The notes: generated by a model not told the origin, from the sequence alone. A stretch of DNA of 64,000 nucleotides from Tepidicella baoligensis (GCF_013432195.1 NZ_JACCDB010000003.1:186001-250000), one strand, 5' to 3'; counted from the first letter of the stretch, positions 44,405 to 54,167 are shown. Made by a program: numbers and translations.

Positions 44405-45578
44405 GGATGGTGTTCAAAACTCTGTCGCCCGTGGCCAGTGAACCATGTCACCGCACCTGACAATAACGCCATGAAGCAACAAGACCTTGGCCTGAACCTG
44501 AACAAACGCCGCACGCGCAAGGCGGTGTTTCTGGATGAGATGAATCTGGTGGTGCCGTGGACGGAGCTGCTGGCGCTGATTGCGCCACACGCACCGCGTG
44601 CCAAGACGGGTCGTCCGCCGTTCGAGTTGGAGACGATGCTGCGTATCCACTTCGTCCAACAATGGTTCGGCCTGTCCGACCTGGCCATGGAAGAGGCCCT
44701 TTTCGAGACCGCGCTGTACCGGGAGTTTGTCGGGCTTGGCAGCGTCGAGCGCATTCCAGACCGGGTCAGCATCCTTCGTTTCCGTCACCTGCTCGAAGAA
44801 CACCATCTGGCCGAACAAATCCTGGCCACCGTCAATGCCACACTCACCGACAAAGGTCTGATGCTGCGCGAAGGCACGGTGGTGGACGCCACCCTGATTG
44901 CTGCGCCCAGTTCGACCAAGAACAAGCACGGAGAACGCGACCCCGAGATGCACCAGACCAAGAAGGGTAACCAGTGGCATTTCGGTATGAAGGCACACGC
45001 TGGCGTGGATGCCGATTCGGGCCTGGTGCACAGCGTGGCGACCACGGCGGCCAACGCGCACGATGTCACACAAGCCCATGCGTTGCTGCACGGTGAAGAA
45101 ACCGATGTCTTTGCCGACTCGGGCTACCGGGGTGTGGAGAAACGCGAAGAAATTCAGGCGCAACACCCCAAGGTGAATTGGCACATCGCCATGACGCCGG
45201 GCAAGCGCAAAGCGCTGGACAAGGGCACGCCGATGGGCGCCATCCTGGAGAAACTGGAGCAGACCAAAGCCAGCATCCGGGCCAAGGTGGAGCACCCGTT
45301 TCGGGTCATCAAACGGCAGTTCGGCTACACCAAGGTCAAGTACCGGGGGCTGGCCAAGAACACGGCCAACCTGATGACGCTGTTTGCGCTGAGCAACCTG
45401 TGGATGGCACGGCACAGGCTTTTGCAGGGGCTCAAGGGATGAGTGCGTCCGCAATCGGCCAAAGGGCCAGCGGCAAGGGTGAAATGCCCTTGTTTGCAAC
45501 CCCAAAATCGCCGGATTCGTCACCATGTGGAATATCTTGTCTCAGTGGCCGCCGGCAAACGTGTTTTGAACACCATCC
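44405..45578 (+). mobile_element. Complete IS5-family insertion sequence, 1174 bp
   Basis: The element has perfect 16 bp terminal repeats GGATGGTGTTCAAAAC (44405-44420 and the complement at 45563-45578), extending as an imperfect repeat to about 40 bp. It carries a single intact transposase and is bounded by TTAT duplications. The intact ends, intact gene and perfect target duplication suggest a recent insertion. The 136 bp between the transposase stop and the right end hold no gene. Confidence 0.95.
44471..45442 (+). CDS. IS5-family (IS5 group) transposase
   Basis: 323 residues with the N-terminal DUF772-type helix-turn-helix (ELETMLRIHFVQQWFGLSD) and a DDE domain. Catalytic residues are probably D139 (VVDATLIAAPSS), D216 (FADSGYRG) and E274 (KVEHPFRVIKRQFG). 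The block NKHGERDPEMHQTKKGNQWH is nearly identical to the IS5 consensus. ATG 44471 is used because the N-terminus MKQQDLGLNLNKRRTRK matches the group; an upstream extension would start outside the element. Confidence 0.96.
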   Translation: MKQQDLGLNLNKRRTRKAVFLDEMNLVVPWTELLALIAPHAPRAKTGRPPFELETMLRIHFVQQWFGLSDLAMEEALFETALYREFVGLGSVERIPDRVSILRFRHLLEEHHLAEQILATVNATLTDKGLMLREGTVVDATLIAAPSSTKNKHGERDPEMHQTKKGNQWHFGMKAHAGVDADSGLVHSVATTAANAHDVTQAHALLHGEETDVFADSGYRGVEKREEIQAQHPKVNWHIAMTPGKRKALDKGTPMGAILEKLEQTKASIRAKVEHPFRVIKRQFGYTKVKYRGLAKNTANLMTLFALSNLWMARHRLLQGLKG

Positions 45579-45582
45579 TTAT
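45579..45582. repeat. Target-site duplication, right copy (TTAT)
   Basis: Second TTAT copy, immediately outside the right inverted repeat. On the minus strand it supplies the TAA stop codon of the neighbouring gene, so that gene kept its original end. Confidence 0.9.
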
Positions 45583-46094
45583 TCGATGTGTATGGCTTTC
45601 AATTGCCAGATCGACCGCTCATAGTACCGTGCGCTTTGCAATTGCGGGTGGGCGTTGAAGGGGTAGATGATGAACAGGGGGCCGCGGGTGCGTATGGACA
45701 TCGGCTGGTCGTTGAGCCGGGTGGCGATGATGACATCGAACTGCTGGGCGTCGTCGGCCGGGATGCTGATCCGGTAATCGTTCAAAGCGGTGGCGCGCAA
45801 GGTCTGTCCCCGGGCTTGCACCAGGCGCAGCACGTCGCGCAACAGGGGGCCACTGAATTTGAGTGGCCGGTCTTCCCAGGGGGTGAGGGTGGTGAATTCG
45901 TGTTGTGGCAGGGCTTCGAGCATGGCCATGTCGAAAACGGCGGCCCCTGTTTGGTTGGTCACGCCGATCAGGCCAGTCAGCGTCAGCACCGGGGTCTGGC
46001 GCGGGATTTCCAGCGCCTGCACACCGACCGAGGGGCTGAACAGCAGGGGCAGAAACATCCATCGGATCCATTTTTTTATCAAATGAATGGCCAT
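45579..46094 (-). CDS. Small exported molybdopterin-oxidoreductase-fold-like protein
   Basis: 171 residues. A signal peptide (LIKKWIRWMFLPLLFSPS...GVQA) is followed by a domain resembling small bacterial members of the oxidoreductase molybdopterin-binding (SuOx-like) group: LTLTGLIGVTNQTGAAVFDM, the GPLLRDVL motif, and RTRGPLFIIYPFN near the end. The chain contains no cysteine, so the usual cysteine ligand to molybdenum is missing and enzymatic activity is doubtful. It was the gene upstream of the sensor kinase before the IS insertion; a periplasmic sensing role is inferred. Confidence 0.7.
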   Translation of the reverse strand: MAIHLIKKWIRWMFLPLLFSPSVGVQALEIPRQTPVLTLTGLIGVTNQTGAAVFDMAMLEALPQHEFTTLTPWEDRPLKFSGPLLRDVLRLVQARGQTLRATALNDYRISIPADDAQQFDVIIATRLNDQPMSIRTRGPLFIIYPFNAHPQLQSARYYERSIWQLKAIHIE

Positions 46095-46161
46095 GACTTT
46101 GTCGGTTTTATTGTTTGACAGGTTGCAATGGTAGGGGAAATGCCAGTTCGGGGGAACCTCC

Positions 46162-48225
46162 TCAAGCCGCAGGCGTGGCCGCGCGCTGGGCGAATTCGGC
46201 GCGCAGCGCGCGCAGCTTTTCGCGTGGATCTTCTTTCACGGTGGCCGCATCCAGCTGCATTTCCGCGATGAAGCGACTGGGCTGGCCAGGCACCAGTTCA
46301 CGGCCCTTCTTGCGCCGCTTGAGCCAGCTCACCACCAGCGTGTGCTGCGCGCGCGTGATGCCCACATACATGAGTCGGCGTTCTTCCTCGATCAGCTTGC
46401 CCAGGGCCTCGTCATTCAAGCTGTCGTCGCGCTGGAAGGGCAGCAGCCCCTCGTTGACACCGACGAGGATGACGTGTGGCCACTCCAGCCCCTTGGAGGC
46501 GTGCAGGGTGGACAGGGTGACCACGTCCTGCTCCTGCTCGCGTTCGGAAATGGTGGCGATCAGCGCGATGGTCTGCGCCACCTCCAGCAGCGATTTGGGT
46601 TCGCGCTCGGTGGTGACGCCGCCGGTGTCGTCGATCTGTCCACCGCAGCGCTGGGCGATCCAGTCGCAGAAGTCGATCACATGGCCCCAGCGCGCGGCGG
46701 CGACCTTGTCGCTGTCCTCGCTGTCGAGCAGGTGCTGTTCGTAGCCGATGGTCTTGAGCCAGTCGTCCAGAAACGCCTTCGCCGCCTCGTGACCGATGGT
46801 GTGCCTGGCGCGGTGTTCCAGGTCGTTGAGGGTGCGGCCGAACTCGTGCAGGCCGTGCACCGCGCGCGCGGGCAGCGCCGCCTGCAAGGAGTGTGAGAAC
46901 AGCGCCTCGAACAGGCTGACCTTGTACCGGGAGGCAAAGGCGCCGAGCTGTGCCAGCGTCTGGTGGCCGATACCGCGTTTCGGCGTGGTGATGGCGCGCA
47001 GGAAGGCCGGGTCGTCGTCGTTGTTGACCAGCAGGCGCAGCCAGGCGCACAGGTCCTTGATCTCGGCGCGGTCGAAAAAGCTCTGCCCGCCCGAGACCTT
47101 GTACGGGATCTGTGCCTTGCGCAGGGCGGTTTCCAGTGCCCGAGCCTGGTGGTTGGCGCGGTAGAGGATGGCGAAGTCCTTGAAGGCTTTGTATTGGGCG
47201 CCGGTGCTGCCGGCAGCGGCGGAGCCGGCGCGGATGCTCTGGATGCGGGCGACGGCGCGCTCGGCTTCATGGTCCTCGTGGTCGCAGGCGATCACGCGCA
47301 CCGGCTCGCCTTCGCCGAGTTCGCTCCACAGCGTCTTGGGAAACAGCTTGGGGTTGGGCCCGATGACGTGGTTGGCCGCGCGCAAAATGGCGCTGGTGGA
47401 GCGGTAGTTCTGCTCCAGCTTGATGATCTTGAGGTCGGGGAAGTCCTGGGGCAGTTTCTTGAGGTTGTCCAGCGTGGCGCCGCGCCAGCCGTAGATCGAC
47501 TGGTCGTCGTCGCCCACGGCGGTGAAACGGCCGCGCTCGCCCACCAGCAGTTTCAGCAACTCATACTGCGTGGCGTTGGTGTCCTGGTATTCGTCCACCA
47601 GCACATGGCCGAGTCGTTGCTGCCATTTCTCGCGCACGCTCGGGTGTTGTTGCAGCAGTTTCAGCGGCAGGGCGATCAGATCGTCGAAGTCCACGCTCTG
47701 GTAGGCGGCCAGGCGTTCCTGGTACTTGGCCATGACCAGCGCGATCACCCGCTCGTTCTCGTCCCGGGCCTGCGCCAGGGCCTGCTCGGCGTTCAGGCCG
47801 GCGCTTTTCCAGGCACTGATGGTCCATTGCCAGTGGCGGGCGGTGGTTGCGTCCGTGGTGCCGCCGCAGTCCTTCAGGATGGAGGTGATGTCGTCGGTGT
47901 CGAGGATGGAAAACTGCTCTTTCAACCCCAGCGCCGCACCGTCTTCGCGCAGCAGGCGCACGCCCAGCGAGTGGAAGGTGCAGATGATCACGTCCTTGGC
48001 GGGTTTGCCCACGAGCTGCCGGGCGCGCTCGCGCATTTCGGCAGCGGCCTTGTTGGTGAAGGTGATGGCCGCGATGCGGTTCGCCGCCAGCCCCGCTTGG
48101 ATGAGGCGCGCGATCTTGTGCGTGATGACGCGGGTCTTGCCCGAGCCGGCCCCGGCCAGCACCAGGCAGGGGCCCGAGAGGTGGTTCACGGCGTCGAGTT
48201 GGGCGATGTTCAAACCAGCAGACAT
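46162..48225 (-). CDS. rep: ATP-dependent DNA helicase Rep
   Basis: 687-residue superfamily 1A 3'-5' helicase. Walker A and neighbours GPCLVLAGAGSGKTRVITHKI, motif Ia ITFTNKAAAEMRER, CTFHSLGVRLLR, VDEYQDTNATQYELLK (motif II), VGDDDQSIYGWRGA (III), and LSTLHASKGLEWPHVILVGV (V) are all present. The N-terminus MSAGLNIAQLDAVNHLSGP resembles Rep more than UvrD. Rep clears proteins ahead of forks. The ATG at 48225 is chosen because the frame upstream is unrelated. Confidence 0.94.
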   Translation of the reverse strand: MSAGLNIAQLDAVNHLSGPCLVLAGAGSGKTRVITHKIARLIQAGLAANRIAAITFTNKAAAEMRERARQLVGKPAKDVIICTFHSLGVRLLREDGAALGLKEQFSILDTDDITSILKDCGGTTDATTARHWQWTISAWKSAGLNAEQALAQARDENERVIALVMAKYQERLAAYQSVDFDDLIALPLKLLQQHPSVREKWQQRLGHVLVDEYQDTNATQYELLKLLVGERGRFTAVGDDDQSIYGWRGATLDNLKKLPQDFPDLKIIKLEQNYRSTSAILRAANHVIGPNPKLFPKTLWSELGEGEPVRVIACDHEDHEAERAVARIQSIRAGSAAAGSTGAQYKAFKDFAILYRANHQARALETALRKAQIPYKVSGGQSFFDRAEIKDLCAWLRLLVNNDDDPAFLRAITTPKRGIGHQTLAQLGAFASRYKVSLFEALFSHSLQAALPARAVHGLHEFGRTLNDLEHRARHTIGHEAAKAFLDDWLKTIGYEQHLLDSEDSDKVAAARWGHVIDFCDWIAQRCGGQIDDTGGVTTEREPKSLLEVAQTIALIATISEREQEQDVVTLSTLHASKGLEWPHVILVGVNEGLLPFQRDDSLNDEALGKLIEEERRLMYVGITRAQHTLVVSWLKRRKKGRELVPGQPSRFIAEMQLDAATVKEDPREKLRALRAEFAQRAATPAA

Positions 48226-48276
48226 GGACGGACAGCACGAACAAAGCGCCTGATCATAACGGGCCGTCCTGCGACA

Positions 48277-49239
48277 ATGGCGGCCGTGCTCACCGTCCTC
48301 CTCGTCACCTTTCCCTTTTTCGCGCTGGTCCTCGCGGGCTTCGTGGCCGCGCGCCGCCGCATGCTGCCGCTGGAAGCCATTCCGGGCCTCAACAGCTTCG
48401 TGCTGTATTTCGCGTTGCCCGCGATGCTGTACCGCTTCGGCTCCATCACGCCCATCACGCAGCTGCTCGACGCCGCGGTGTTCGGGGTGTACCTGCTGTG
48501 CGCGCTCGTCATGGTGGCCTTCACCATCGTCATGACCTTGAGCCGGCGCATCCGCTGGAACGATGCCTCGCTGGGTGCGCTGGTGGCCGCGTTTCCCAAC
48601 ACCGGGTTCATGGGTGTGCCCCTGCTGGCGGCCCTGCTGGGGCCCGAGAGCGTGGGCACGGTGATCGTTCTCATCGTGGTGGACATGGTGATCACCAGTT
48701 CCCTGTGCATCGCCTTGTCGCGACTCGACCAGCGTGACGGCGGCGCGATGGCGGCGGCGGGCAAGGCGCTGCGTGGCGTGCTGGCCAACCCCATGCCCTG
48801 GGCCATCATCCTGGGTGCGGTCGCGTCGGCGGTCGAGTTCACCCTTCCGGGGCCGATCGAAAAGACCGTCTGGCTGCTGGCCGATGCAGCCTCTCCCGTG
48901 GCCCTGTTCACGATCGGCGCCGTGCTGGCACGTTCCCAGATGCAGGCCGACCACCCCATGCCCTGGAGCGATTACGTGCCCGTGGCTTTGATGAAGCTGC
49001 TGCTCCACCCCTTGCTGGTGTTGCTGGTCGGCTCGGTGGCGATTCAGTTCGGGGTGCCGCTGGACCCGTTTACCCTCACGGTGATGGTGCTGGTGGCGGC
49101 GCTGCCCAGTGCCAGCAACGTGTCTTTGCTGGCGGAGCGTTTCGGTGCCGACAACGGGCGCATCGCGCGCATCATCCTGGTCTCGACCGCGCTGGCGTTC
49201 CTGACCTTTTCCGGGGCGGTGGCTCTGCTGTGGGGCTGA
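48277..49239 (+). CDS. AEC-family transporter
   Basis: 320 residues of the auxin-efflux-carrier type with about ten transmembrane helices. GFVAARRRMLPLEAIPGLNSFV, the PNTGFMGVPLLAALLGPES motif and ASPVALFTIGAVLARSQ are characteristic. Relatives export malate, malonate or other carboxylates; the substrate here is unknown. It is divergent from rep and convergent with priA (6 bp apart). Confidence 0.88.
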   Translation: MAAVLTVLLVTFPFFALVLAGFVAARRRMLPLEAIPGLNSFVLYFALPAMLYRFGSITPITQLLDAAVFGVYLLCALVMVAFTIVMTLSRRIRWNDASLGALVAAFPNTGFMGVPLLAALLGPESVGTVIVLIVVDMVITSSLCIALSRLDQRDGGAMAAAGKALRGVLANPMPWAIILGAVASAVEFTLPGPIEKTVWLLADAASPVALFTIGAVLARSQMQADHPMPWSDYVPVALMKLLLHPLLVLLVGSVAIQFGVPLDPFTLTVMVLVAALPSASNVSLLAERFGADNGRIARIILVSTALAFLTFSGAVALLWG

Positions 49240-49245
49240 TCGGGT

Positions 49246-51357
49246 TCAGATCGCCAGCGGGTCCACGTCGATGGCCCAACGGATGAGCCCGCGCGTTTCG
49301 GGTCGGGTGCGCAGGGCGTGCAAGGCGGGTTGCCAGGCGGCCAGAAAGGCTTGAAGCGCCGGACGCGAGGGGCTTTCCAGCAGCATCTGGGCCCGTTCCA
49401 CGTTGGCCACGCGCTGGATCGTCATGGGCACAGGGGGGTACACGGTCAGGCGGTCGCGTCCGGGCAGGTCGTCGCCCGCCTGGGAGGCCAGGGTCAGCCA
49501 GGCCTGTGCGGCTTCCTGGGTGCGGGCCTCGGCGCGAACCAGCGCTTGGTATCCGAAGGGAGGCATCTGGGCGGCGGCCCGCTCTTCCAGTTGTTGGGCG
49601 GCGAAAGCCGGGTAGTCGTGCCGCGCCAGTGCCGCGAACAGGGGGTGCTGGGGGTACCAGGTCTGTACCCAGAGTTCCACGCTGCTGCCCTGCTCGGCCA
49701 CGAAGGCGGCGTCACGGCCAGCCCGTCCGGCGGCCTGCATCAGCAAGGCGAACAGGCGCTCCGGGGCCCGGTAGTCGCTGGCGAACAGGCCGCTGTCGGT
49801 GTTCAGGCTGGCCACCAGCGTGATGCGCCGAAAGTCATGTCCTTTCGCGACCATCTGGGTGCCGACGAGCACGTCCACCTCGCCGGCATGCACGTCGGCC
49901 AAGCGGCTTTCCAGACTGCCCTTGGCGCGGGTGGTGTCGGCGTCCAGCCGGGCCACGCGCACCGGCTGCCCATCGGGACGGCGGGCATCGGCCAGCAGGC
50001 CAGCGAGTTGTTCCTCGATCTGCTCGGTGCCACGCCCCACGGGTGTGATGTCGAGGTTGCCGCATTCGGGGCAGGCCCGTGGCACGCGCGTGGTGTGACC
50101 ACAGTGGTGACAGCGCAGTGTGCGGTCGATCTTGTGAAACACCGCATGGGCGCTGCAGTGCGGGCAGTCGCTTTTCCAGCCGCAGTCGTGGCAGGCCAGC
50201 ACCGGGGCGTAGCCGCGCCGGTTCAGCAGCACCAGGCTCTGCTCGCCCCGGGCGGCGCGTTCGGCCATGGCCTGCAGCAGGGCTGGGGCGATCACGGTGT
50301 GCCGGGGTTGCTGGTTCATGTCCACCAGCCGCAGGCGCGGCAGCGCGCCGCCGCCGATGCGTCCGGGCATGGTCAGTCGCAGATACCGCCCTTGCTCGGC
50401 CGCGTACCAGCTTTCCAGCGAGGGCGTGGCCGACCCCAGCAGCACCTGGCAAGGTGCATGGGCCGATTCCAGCCGGGCACGGTACACCGCCAGATCCCGG
50501 GCCGAGTAGCGCGCCCCTTCCTGGCTCTTGTAGCTGGGGTCGTGCTCTTCATCCACCACGATCAGGCGCAGCCGCGGCAAGCTGGCGAAGATGGCCATGC
50601 GCGTGCCCAGCACGATGCGCGCTTGCCCGAGGTGGGCGCTCAGCCAGTGCTTCAAGCGTTGCGCGGGCGTGAGGCCGCTGTGCAGGGACACCACCCCATG
50701 CGCCCCCAAACGGTCCCGAAAACGGGCTTCCAACTGGGGCGTGAGGTTGATCTCCGGGACCATCACCAGCACCTGGGCGTGGGGGTCGTCGCTGAGCAGG
50801 TGCTCGGCTGTGCGCAGGTACACCTCGGTCTTGCCGCTCCCGGTCGCTCCGAACAAGAGCACGGGTTGGGTGGCGGCGCGCAGCGTCTCCAGAACCTGGG
50901 CCTGTTCGGGGCTGAGGTCTGGGGGCGAATGGCCGGCCTCCAGCGGGGGTGCGGTGAGGACGGGCAGTTTTTTCAGCCGCCGCGCGAATGCGTCGGCTGG
51001 CAAGTCGCGCAGGGCGGGCGGCAGGGCAGAGAGGGCCACCTCGCCCAAGGCCCGTTGGTAGTAGCGCGCCGCAAAAGCCACCAATTCGCGCCAGCGCTCG
51101 TTCAGCGCCGGGATGCCGTCCAGCAGGGAGCCCACCACGCGGGTTTGTGCCGGATCCAGATCGATCGGCGGCTGCTCGCGGAGGGCCCACACGATACCCA
51201 GCACCTCGCGGGTCCCCAATGGCACCCTGACCAGAGCGCCTGGCGTCAGCGAGCGCTCACTGCGGTAGGTGAGGCTGTCGCCCAGTCCACTGTGGGCCGG
51301 TGTGGTCACGACCACGTCCACCCAAACGGCAGGACTTGGCGGCGGAAGTTCAGTCAT
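49246..51357 (-). CDS. priA: Primosomal protein N' (replication restart helicase PriA)
   Basis: 703 residues. The N-terminal 3'-DNA-binding domain (about 1-100) is followed by a helicase with LLFGATGSGKTEVYLR (Walker A), LIVVDEEHDPSYKSQEG (motif II) and LLGSATPSLESW. The zinc-binding insert has paired cysteines in CHDCGWKSDCPHC and CHHCGHTTRVPRACPECG. It reloads the replisome at repaired forks. Tandem DnaA boxes lie 62-82 bp before its start. Confidence 0.96.
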   Translation of the reverse strand: MTELPPPSPAVWVDVVVTTPAHSGLGDSLTYRSERSLTPGALVRVPLGTREVLGIVWALREQPPIDLDPAQTRVVGSLLDGIPALNERWRELVAFAARYYQRALGEVALSALPPALRDLPADAFARRLKKLPVLTAPPLEAGHSPPDLSPEQAQVLETLRAATQPVLLFGATGSGKTEVYLRTAEHLLSDDPHAQVLVMVPEINLTPQLEARFRDRLGAHGVVSLHSGLTPAQRLKHWLSAHLGQARIVLGTRMAIFASLPRLRLIVVDEEHDPSYKSQEGARYSARDLAVYRARLESAHAPCQVLLGSATPSLESWYAAEQGRYLRLTMPGRIGGGALPRLRLVDMNQQPRHTVIAPALLQAMAERAARGEQSLVLLNRRGYAPVLACHDCGWKSDCPHCSAHAVFHKIDRTLRCHHCGHTTRVPRACPECGNLDITPVGRGTEQIEEQLAGLLADARRPDGQPVRVARLDADTTRAKGSLESRLADVHAGEVDVLVGTQMVAKGHDFRRITLVASLNTDSGLFASDYRAPERLFALLMQAAGRAGRDAAFVAEQGSSVELWVQTWYPQHPLFAALARHDYPAFAAQQLEERAAAQMPPFGYQALVRAEARTQEAAQAWLTLASQAGDDLPGRDRLTVYPPVPMTIQRVANVERAQMLLESPSRPALQAFLAAWQPALHALRTRPETRGLIRWAIDVDPLAI

Positions 51358-51687
51358 TTTGGCGAAAAAAACGGTAAGTCATTGATCCGTCGAAACTTCT
51401 GGACTTGCTCAGCATTTCTGTGGATAACTTTGTTGATAGTTGCTGAATCCGCCGTGCAAGGTCTTGAAAATCAAGGCTTTGGTTAGACTGCCTAGAAAAT
51501 GTGCAGCCAAGCATCATCAATGAAATCAATGACTTACGTATCTTCTGCGGGAAATGCGAGTCGAAATGCCAGCTGCGGGCCGATGCTGCACCGCACCGCA
51601 AATTTTGTGCATAAGCCCGGTGCGTCATCTGTGTCCAGCCCCATTTTTGTGCTAGCACGCTGGCCTGAACGGTGCGTTCGTGAGGGA
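51358..51687. other. 330 bp intergenic region between hemE and priA
   Basis: This is the longest gene-free stretch. It is AT-rich compared with its surroundings. It holds tandem DnaA boxes flanked by TCAGCA/TGCTGA arms (51409-51414 and 51441-51446) and presumably the priA promoter. A 102-codon open frame on the minus strand (51350-51658) overlaps the priA start and has no recognisable features, so it is not called as a gene. Confidence 0.6.
51419..51439 (-). promoter_or_regulatory. Tandem DnaA boxes upstream of priA
   Basis: On the minus strand a consensus DnaA box TTATCCACA (51419-51427, perfect) is preceded by CTATCAACA (51431-51439, 7 of 9) in the same orientation, 3 bp apart. The pair lies inside a 6 bp inverted repeat. 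Two ordered boxes in an AT-rich promoter region suggest DnaA binding, which could control priA or titrate DnaA. Confidence 0.55.
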
Positions 51688-52806
51688 TCAGGTAGGCAGC
51701 CGCATGCGCCGCGAATGGGCATGCACGGTGTCCACCAGCACCTTCACGTGCTCAGGCGGGGTGTGCTGGCTGATGCCATGCCCGAGGTTGAAGATGTGGG
51801 TCGGGCCGGTGGTGGTGCGGTCGGTGTGCGGGGCGCCGAAGCTCTCCAGCACCTTCACCGCTTCGGCCGCCACTTGCTCCGGCTGGGCGAACAGCACGTT
51901 GGGGTCCAAATTGCCTTGCAGCGCCTTGCCCGGCCCGCCCACCGCGCCACCCACGGCCGCCCGGGCCTTGGCCAGGTTCACGGTCCAGTCCAGGCCCAGC
52001 ACGTCACAATCCAGGGTGTCCATGTCGTCCAGCCACAGGCCGCCACCCTTGGTGAACACGATGCGCGGGATGCGCTGGCCGTCGTGCTCCTTGGGCAGCT
52101 GGTCCAGCACCCGCTTCGTGTAGGCCAGGCTGAACTGCTGGAAGTGGCCATCGGCGAGTACGCCGCCCCAGCTGTCGAACACCATCACCGCCTGGGCGCC
52201 GGCCTCGATCTGGGTGCGCAGGTACAGCGCCACCGCGTCGGCGTTGATGGCGAGCACCCGGTGCATCAGGTCGGGGCGTTGGTACATCAGGGTCTTGACC
52301 AGGCGGTAGTCGTCGCTGCCGCCGCCCTCCACCATGTAGCAGGCCAGCGTCCAGGGGCTGCCCGAAAAGCCGATCAACGGTACGCGGCCATTGAGCGCCC
52401 GACGGATGGAGGTGACCGCGTCGAACACGTAGCGCAGCTTGTCCATGTCGGGCACGGCCAGGGCGGCGACATCGGCTTCGGTCCGCACCGTTCTTTCAAA
52501 CTTGGGGCCTTCGCCCAAGGCAAAGCGCAGACCCAGGCCCATGGCATCCGGCACGGTCAGGATGTCGCTGAACAGGATGGCGGCGTCCAGGTCGTAGCGC
52601 TCCAGCGGCTGCAGCGTGACTTCGGTGGCGTAGTCCACATGGGTGGCCAGGCCCATGAAGCTGCCGGCCCGGGCCCGGGTGGCGCGGTATTCGGGCAGGT
52701 AGCGGCCGGCTTGGCGCATCAGCCAGACGGGCGTGTGGTCGGTCGCTTGGCGCAGGCAGGCGCGCAGGAAGGTGTCGTTCTGCAGGGGGGCGAAGGTCGT
52801 GCTCAT
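51688..52806 (-). CDS. hemE: Uroporphyrinogen decarboxylase
   Basis: 372 residues. Converts uroporphyrinogen III to coproporphyrinogen III in haem synthesis. The two signatures [17 protein letters not shown] near the N-terminus and [20 protein letters not shown] are intact, with the catalytic aspartate region [14 protein letters not shown]. It starts 32 bp after metY on the same strand. Haem supply links functionally to the catalase-peroxidase elsewhere in the window, but no shared control is seen. Confidence 0.97.
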   Translation of the reverse strand: MSTTFAPLQNDTFLRACLRQATDHTPVWLMRQAGRYLPEYRATRARAGSFMGLATHVDYATEVTLQPLERYDLDAAILFSDILTVPDAMGLGLRFALGEGPKFERTVRTEADVAALAVPDMDKLRYVFDAVTSIRRALNGRVPLIGFSGSPWTLACYMVEGGGSDDYRLVKTLMYQRPDLMHRVLAINADAVALYLRTQIEAGAQAVMVFDSWGGVLADGHFQQFSLAYTKRVLDQLPKEHDGQRIPRIVFTKGGGLWLDDMDTLDCDVLGLDWTVNLAKARAAVGGAVGGPGKALQGNLDPNVLFAQPEQVAAEAVKVLESFGAPHTDRTTTGPTHIFNLGHGISQHTPPEHVKVLVDTVHAHSRRMRLPT

Positions 52807-52838
52807 AACCCCGCATTGTCGCAGGGCGACCGGGGCTT

Positions 52839-54149
52839 TCAGCCCGCTGCCTTGCGCAGCGCCTGGTCCAGATCCCAGAGGATGTCGTCCACCTCTTCGA
52901 TCCCCACGCTCAGGCGGATCATGTCAGGCGCCACGCCGGCTTGCTTCAGTTCGTCCTCGTTGAGCTGGCGGTGGGTGGTGGAGGCGGGGTGGATGACCAG
53001 CGTCTTCGCATCGCCGATGTTGGCCAAGTGGCTGAGGAACTCGCAGGCGTCGATGAAGCGCTCGCCGGCCTTTGCCGGGTCGCCGGCGCGAATGCCGAAG
53101 GTGAGGATGCCGGAGCCGCCGGGCAGGCCGTCCACCATGCGGAACTGTTTGGCGGCCAGTGCGTGGTAGGGCGAGTCGGCCAGCCCGGGGTAGTTGACCC
53201 AGGCCACCAGCGGGTGATCGCGCAGAAACTCCGCCACCCGGCGTGCGTTGCGGCAGTGCGCCTGCATGCGCAGGTGCAGGGTTTCGATGCCCTGCAGGAT
53301 CAGCCAGGCGTTCATGGGCGAGAGCACGGCACCGAAGGTCCGGTTCACCTCCATGCGCGCCTTCATGGTGTAGCCGAAGTTGCCGAAGGTCTCGTAGAAC
53401 TTGACACCGTGGTAGGCCCGGCTGGGCTCGACCATGTCGGGGAAGTTGCCGTTGCCCCAGTCGAATTGGCCCGACTCCACCACCACGCCGGCCATGGTCG
53501 TGCCATGCCCGCCGAAGTATTTGGTCGCACTGTGCACCACGATGTCGGCGCCGTGCTCGAAGGGGCGGCACAGCCAGGGCGTGGCCACGGTGTTGTCGAT
53601 CACCAGCGGCACGCCGTGGTCGTGCGCCACCTCGGCGATGGCGGCAATGTCCAGCACGTTGACCAGCGGGTTGCCGATGGTTTCGCCATACACCGCACGC
53701 GTGTTGGGGCGCATGGCGCGGCGGAAGTTTTCGGGGTCGGACGGTTCCACGAAAGTGGTGGTGATGCCCAGCCGCTCAAACCCCACGCCCAGTTGACCCA
53801 CCGTGCCGCCGTACAGGGTGGAGGCGGCCACGATGTGGTCGCCCGCCTTGAGGATGGCCAGCAGCGCCGTCATCTGCGCGGCCATGCCGCTGGCGCAGGC
53901 CAGCGCGGCACGCCCACCTTCCAGTGCGGCCACGCGTTCCTCCAGCACCGACACCGTGGGGTTGCCGATGCGGCTGTACACGTTGCCGAAGGTCTGCAGG
54001 TTGAACAGGCTGGCGGCGTGTTCAGCACTGTCGAACACGAAGCTGGTGGTCTGGTGGATGGGCGTGGCACGCGCGCCGGTGACGGGGTCGGGGATGGCAC
54101 CGGCATGGATGGCCAGCGTGCCGAAGCCGTAGTCGTGGTCCTGGGCCAT
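52839..54149 (-). CDS. metY: O-acetylhomoserine sulfhydrylase
   Basis: 436-residue PLP enzyme of the Cys/Met-metabolism family, making homocysteine (or cysteine analogues) by direct sulfhydrylation. Key features are [23 protein letters not shown]185 (VIDNTVATP) holding the cofactor ring, and Schiff-base K210 in [19 protein letters not shown]. The C-terminal [23 protein letters not shown] is typical of MetY. ATG 54149 is preferred over a TTG four codons earlier. It begins 18 bp after the CoA-binding protein stop. Confidence 0.92.
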   Translation of the reverse strand: MAQDHDYGFGTLAIHAGAIPDPVTGARATPIHQTTSFVFDSAEHAASLFNLQTFGNVYSRIGNPTVSVLEERVAALEGGRAALACASGMAAQMTALLAILKAGDHIVAASTLYGGTVGQLGVGFERLGITTTFVEPSDPENFRRAMRPNTRAVYGETIGNPLVNVLDIAAIAEVAHDHGVPLVIDNTVATPWLCRPFEHGADIVVHSATKYFGGHGTTMAGVVVESGQFDWGNGNFPDMVEPSRAYHGVKFYETFGNFGYTMKARMEVNRTFGAVLSPMNAWLILQGIETLHLRMQAHCRNARRVAEFLRDHPLVAWVNYPGLADSPYHALAAKQFRMVDGLPGGSGILTFGIRAGDPAKAGERFIDACEFLSHLANIGDAKTLVIHPASTTHRQLNEDELKQAGVAPDMIRLSVGIEEVDDILWDLDQALRKAAG

Positions 54150-54167
54150 GAGGGCTTTCAAACAGAG

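Noticed and set aside
51350..51658. 102-codon minus-strand frame in the hemE-priA gap
   Set aside because: It overlaps the priA start and the DnaA boxes, lacks a ribosome binding site or any motif, and has composition unlike neighbouring genes.
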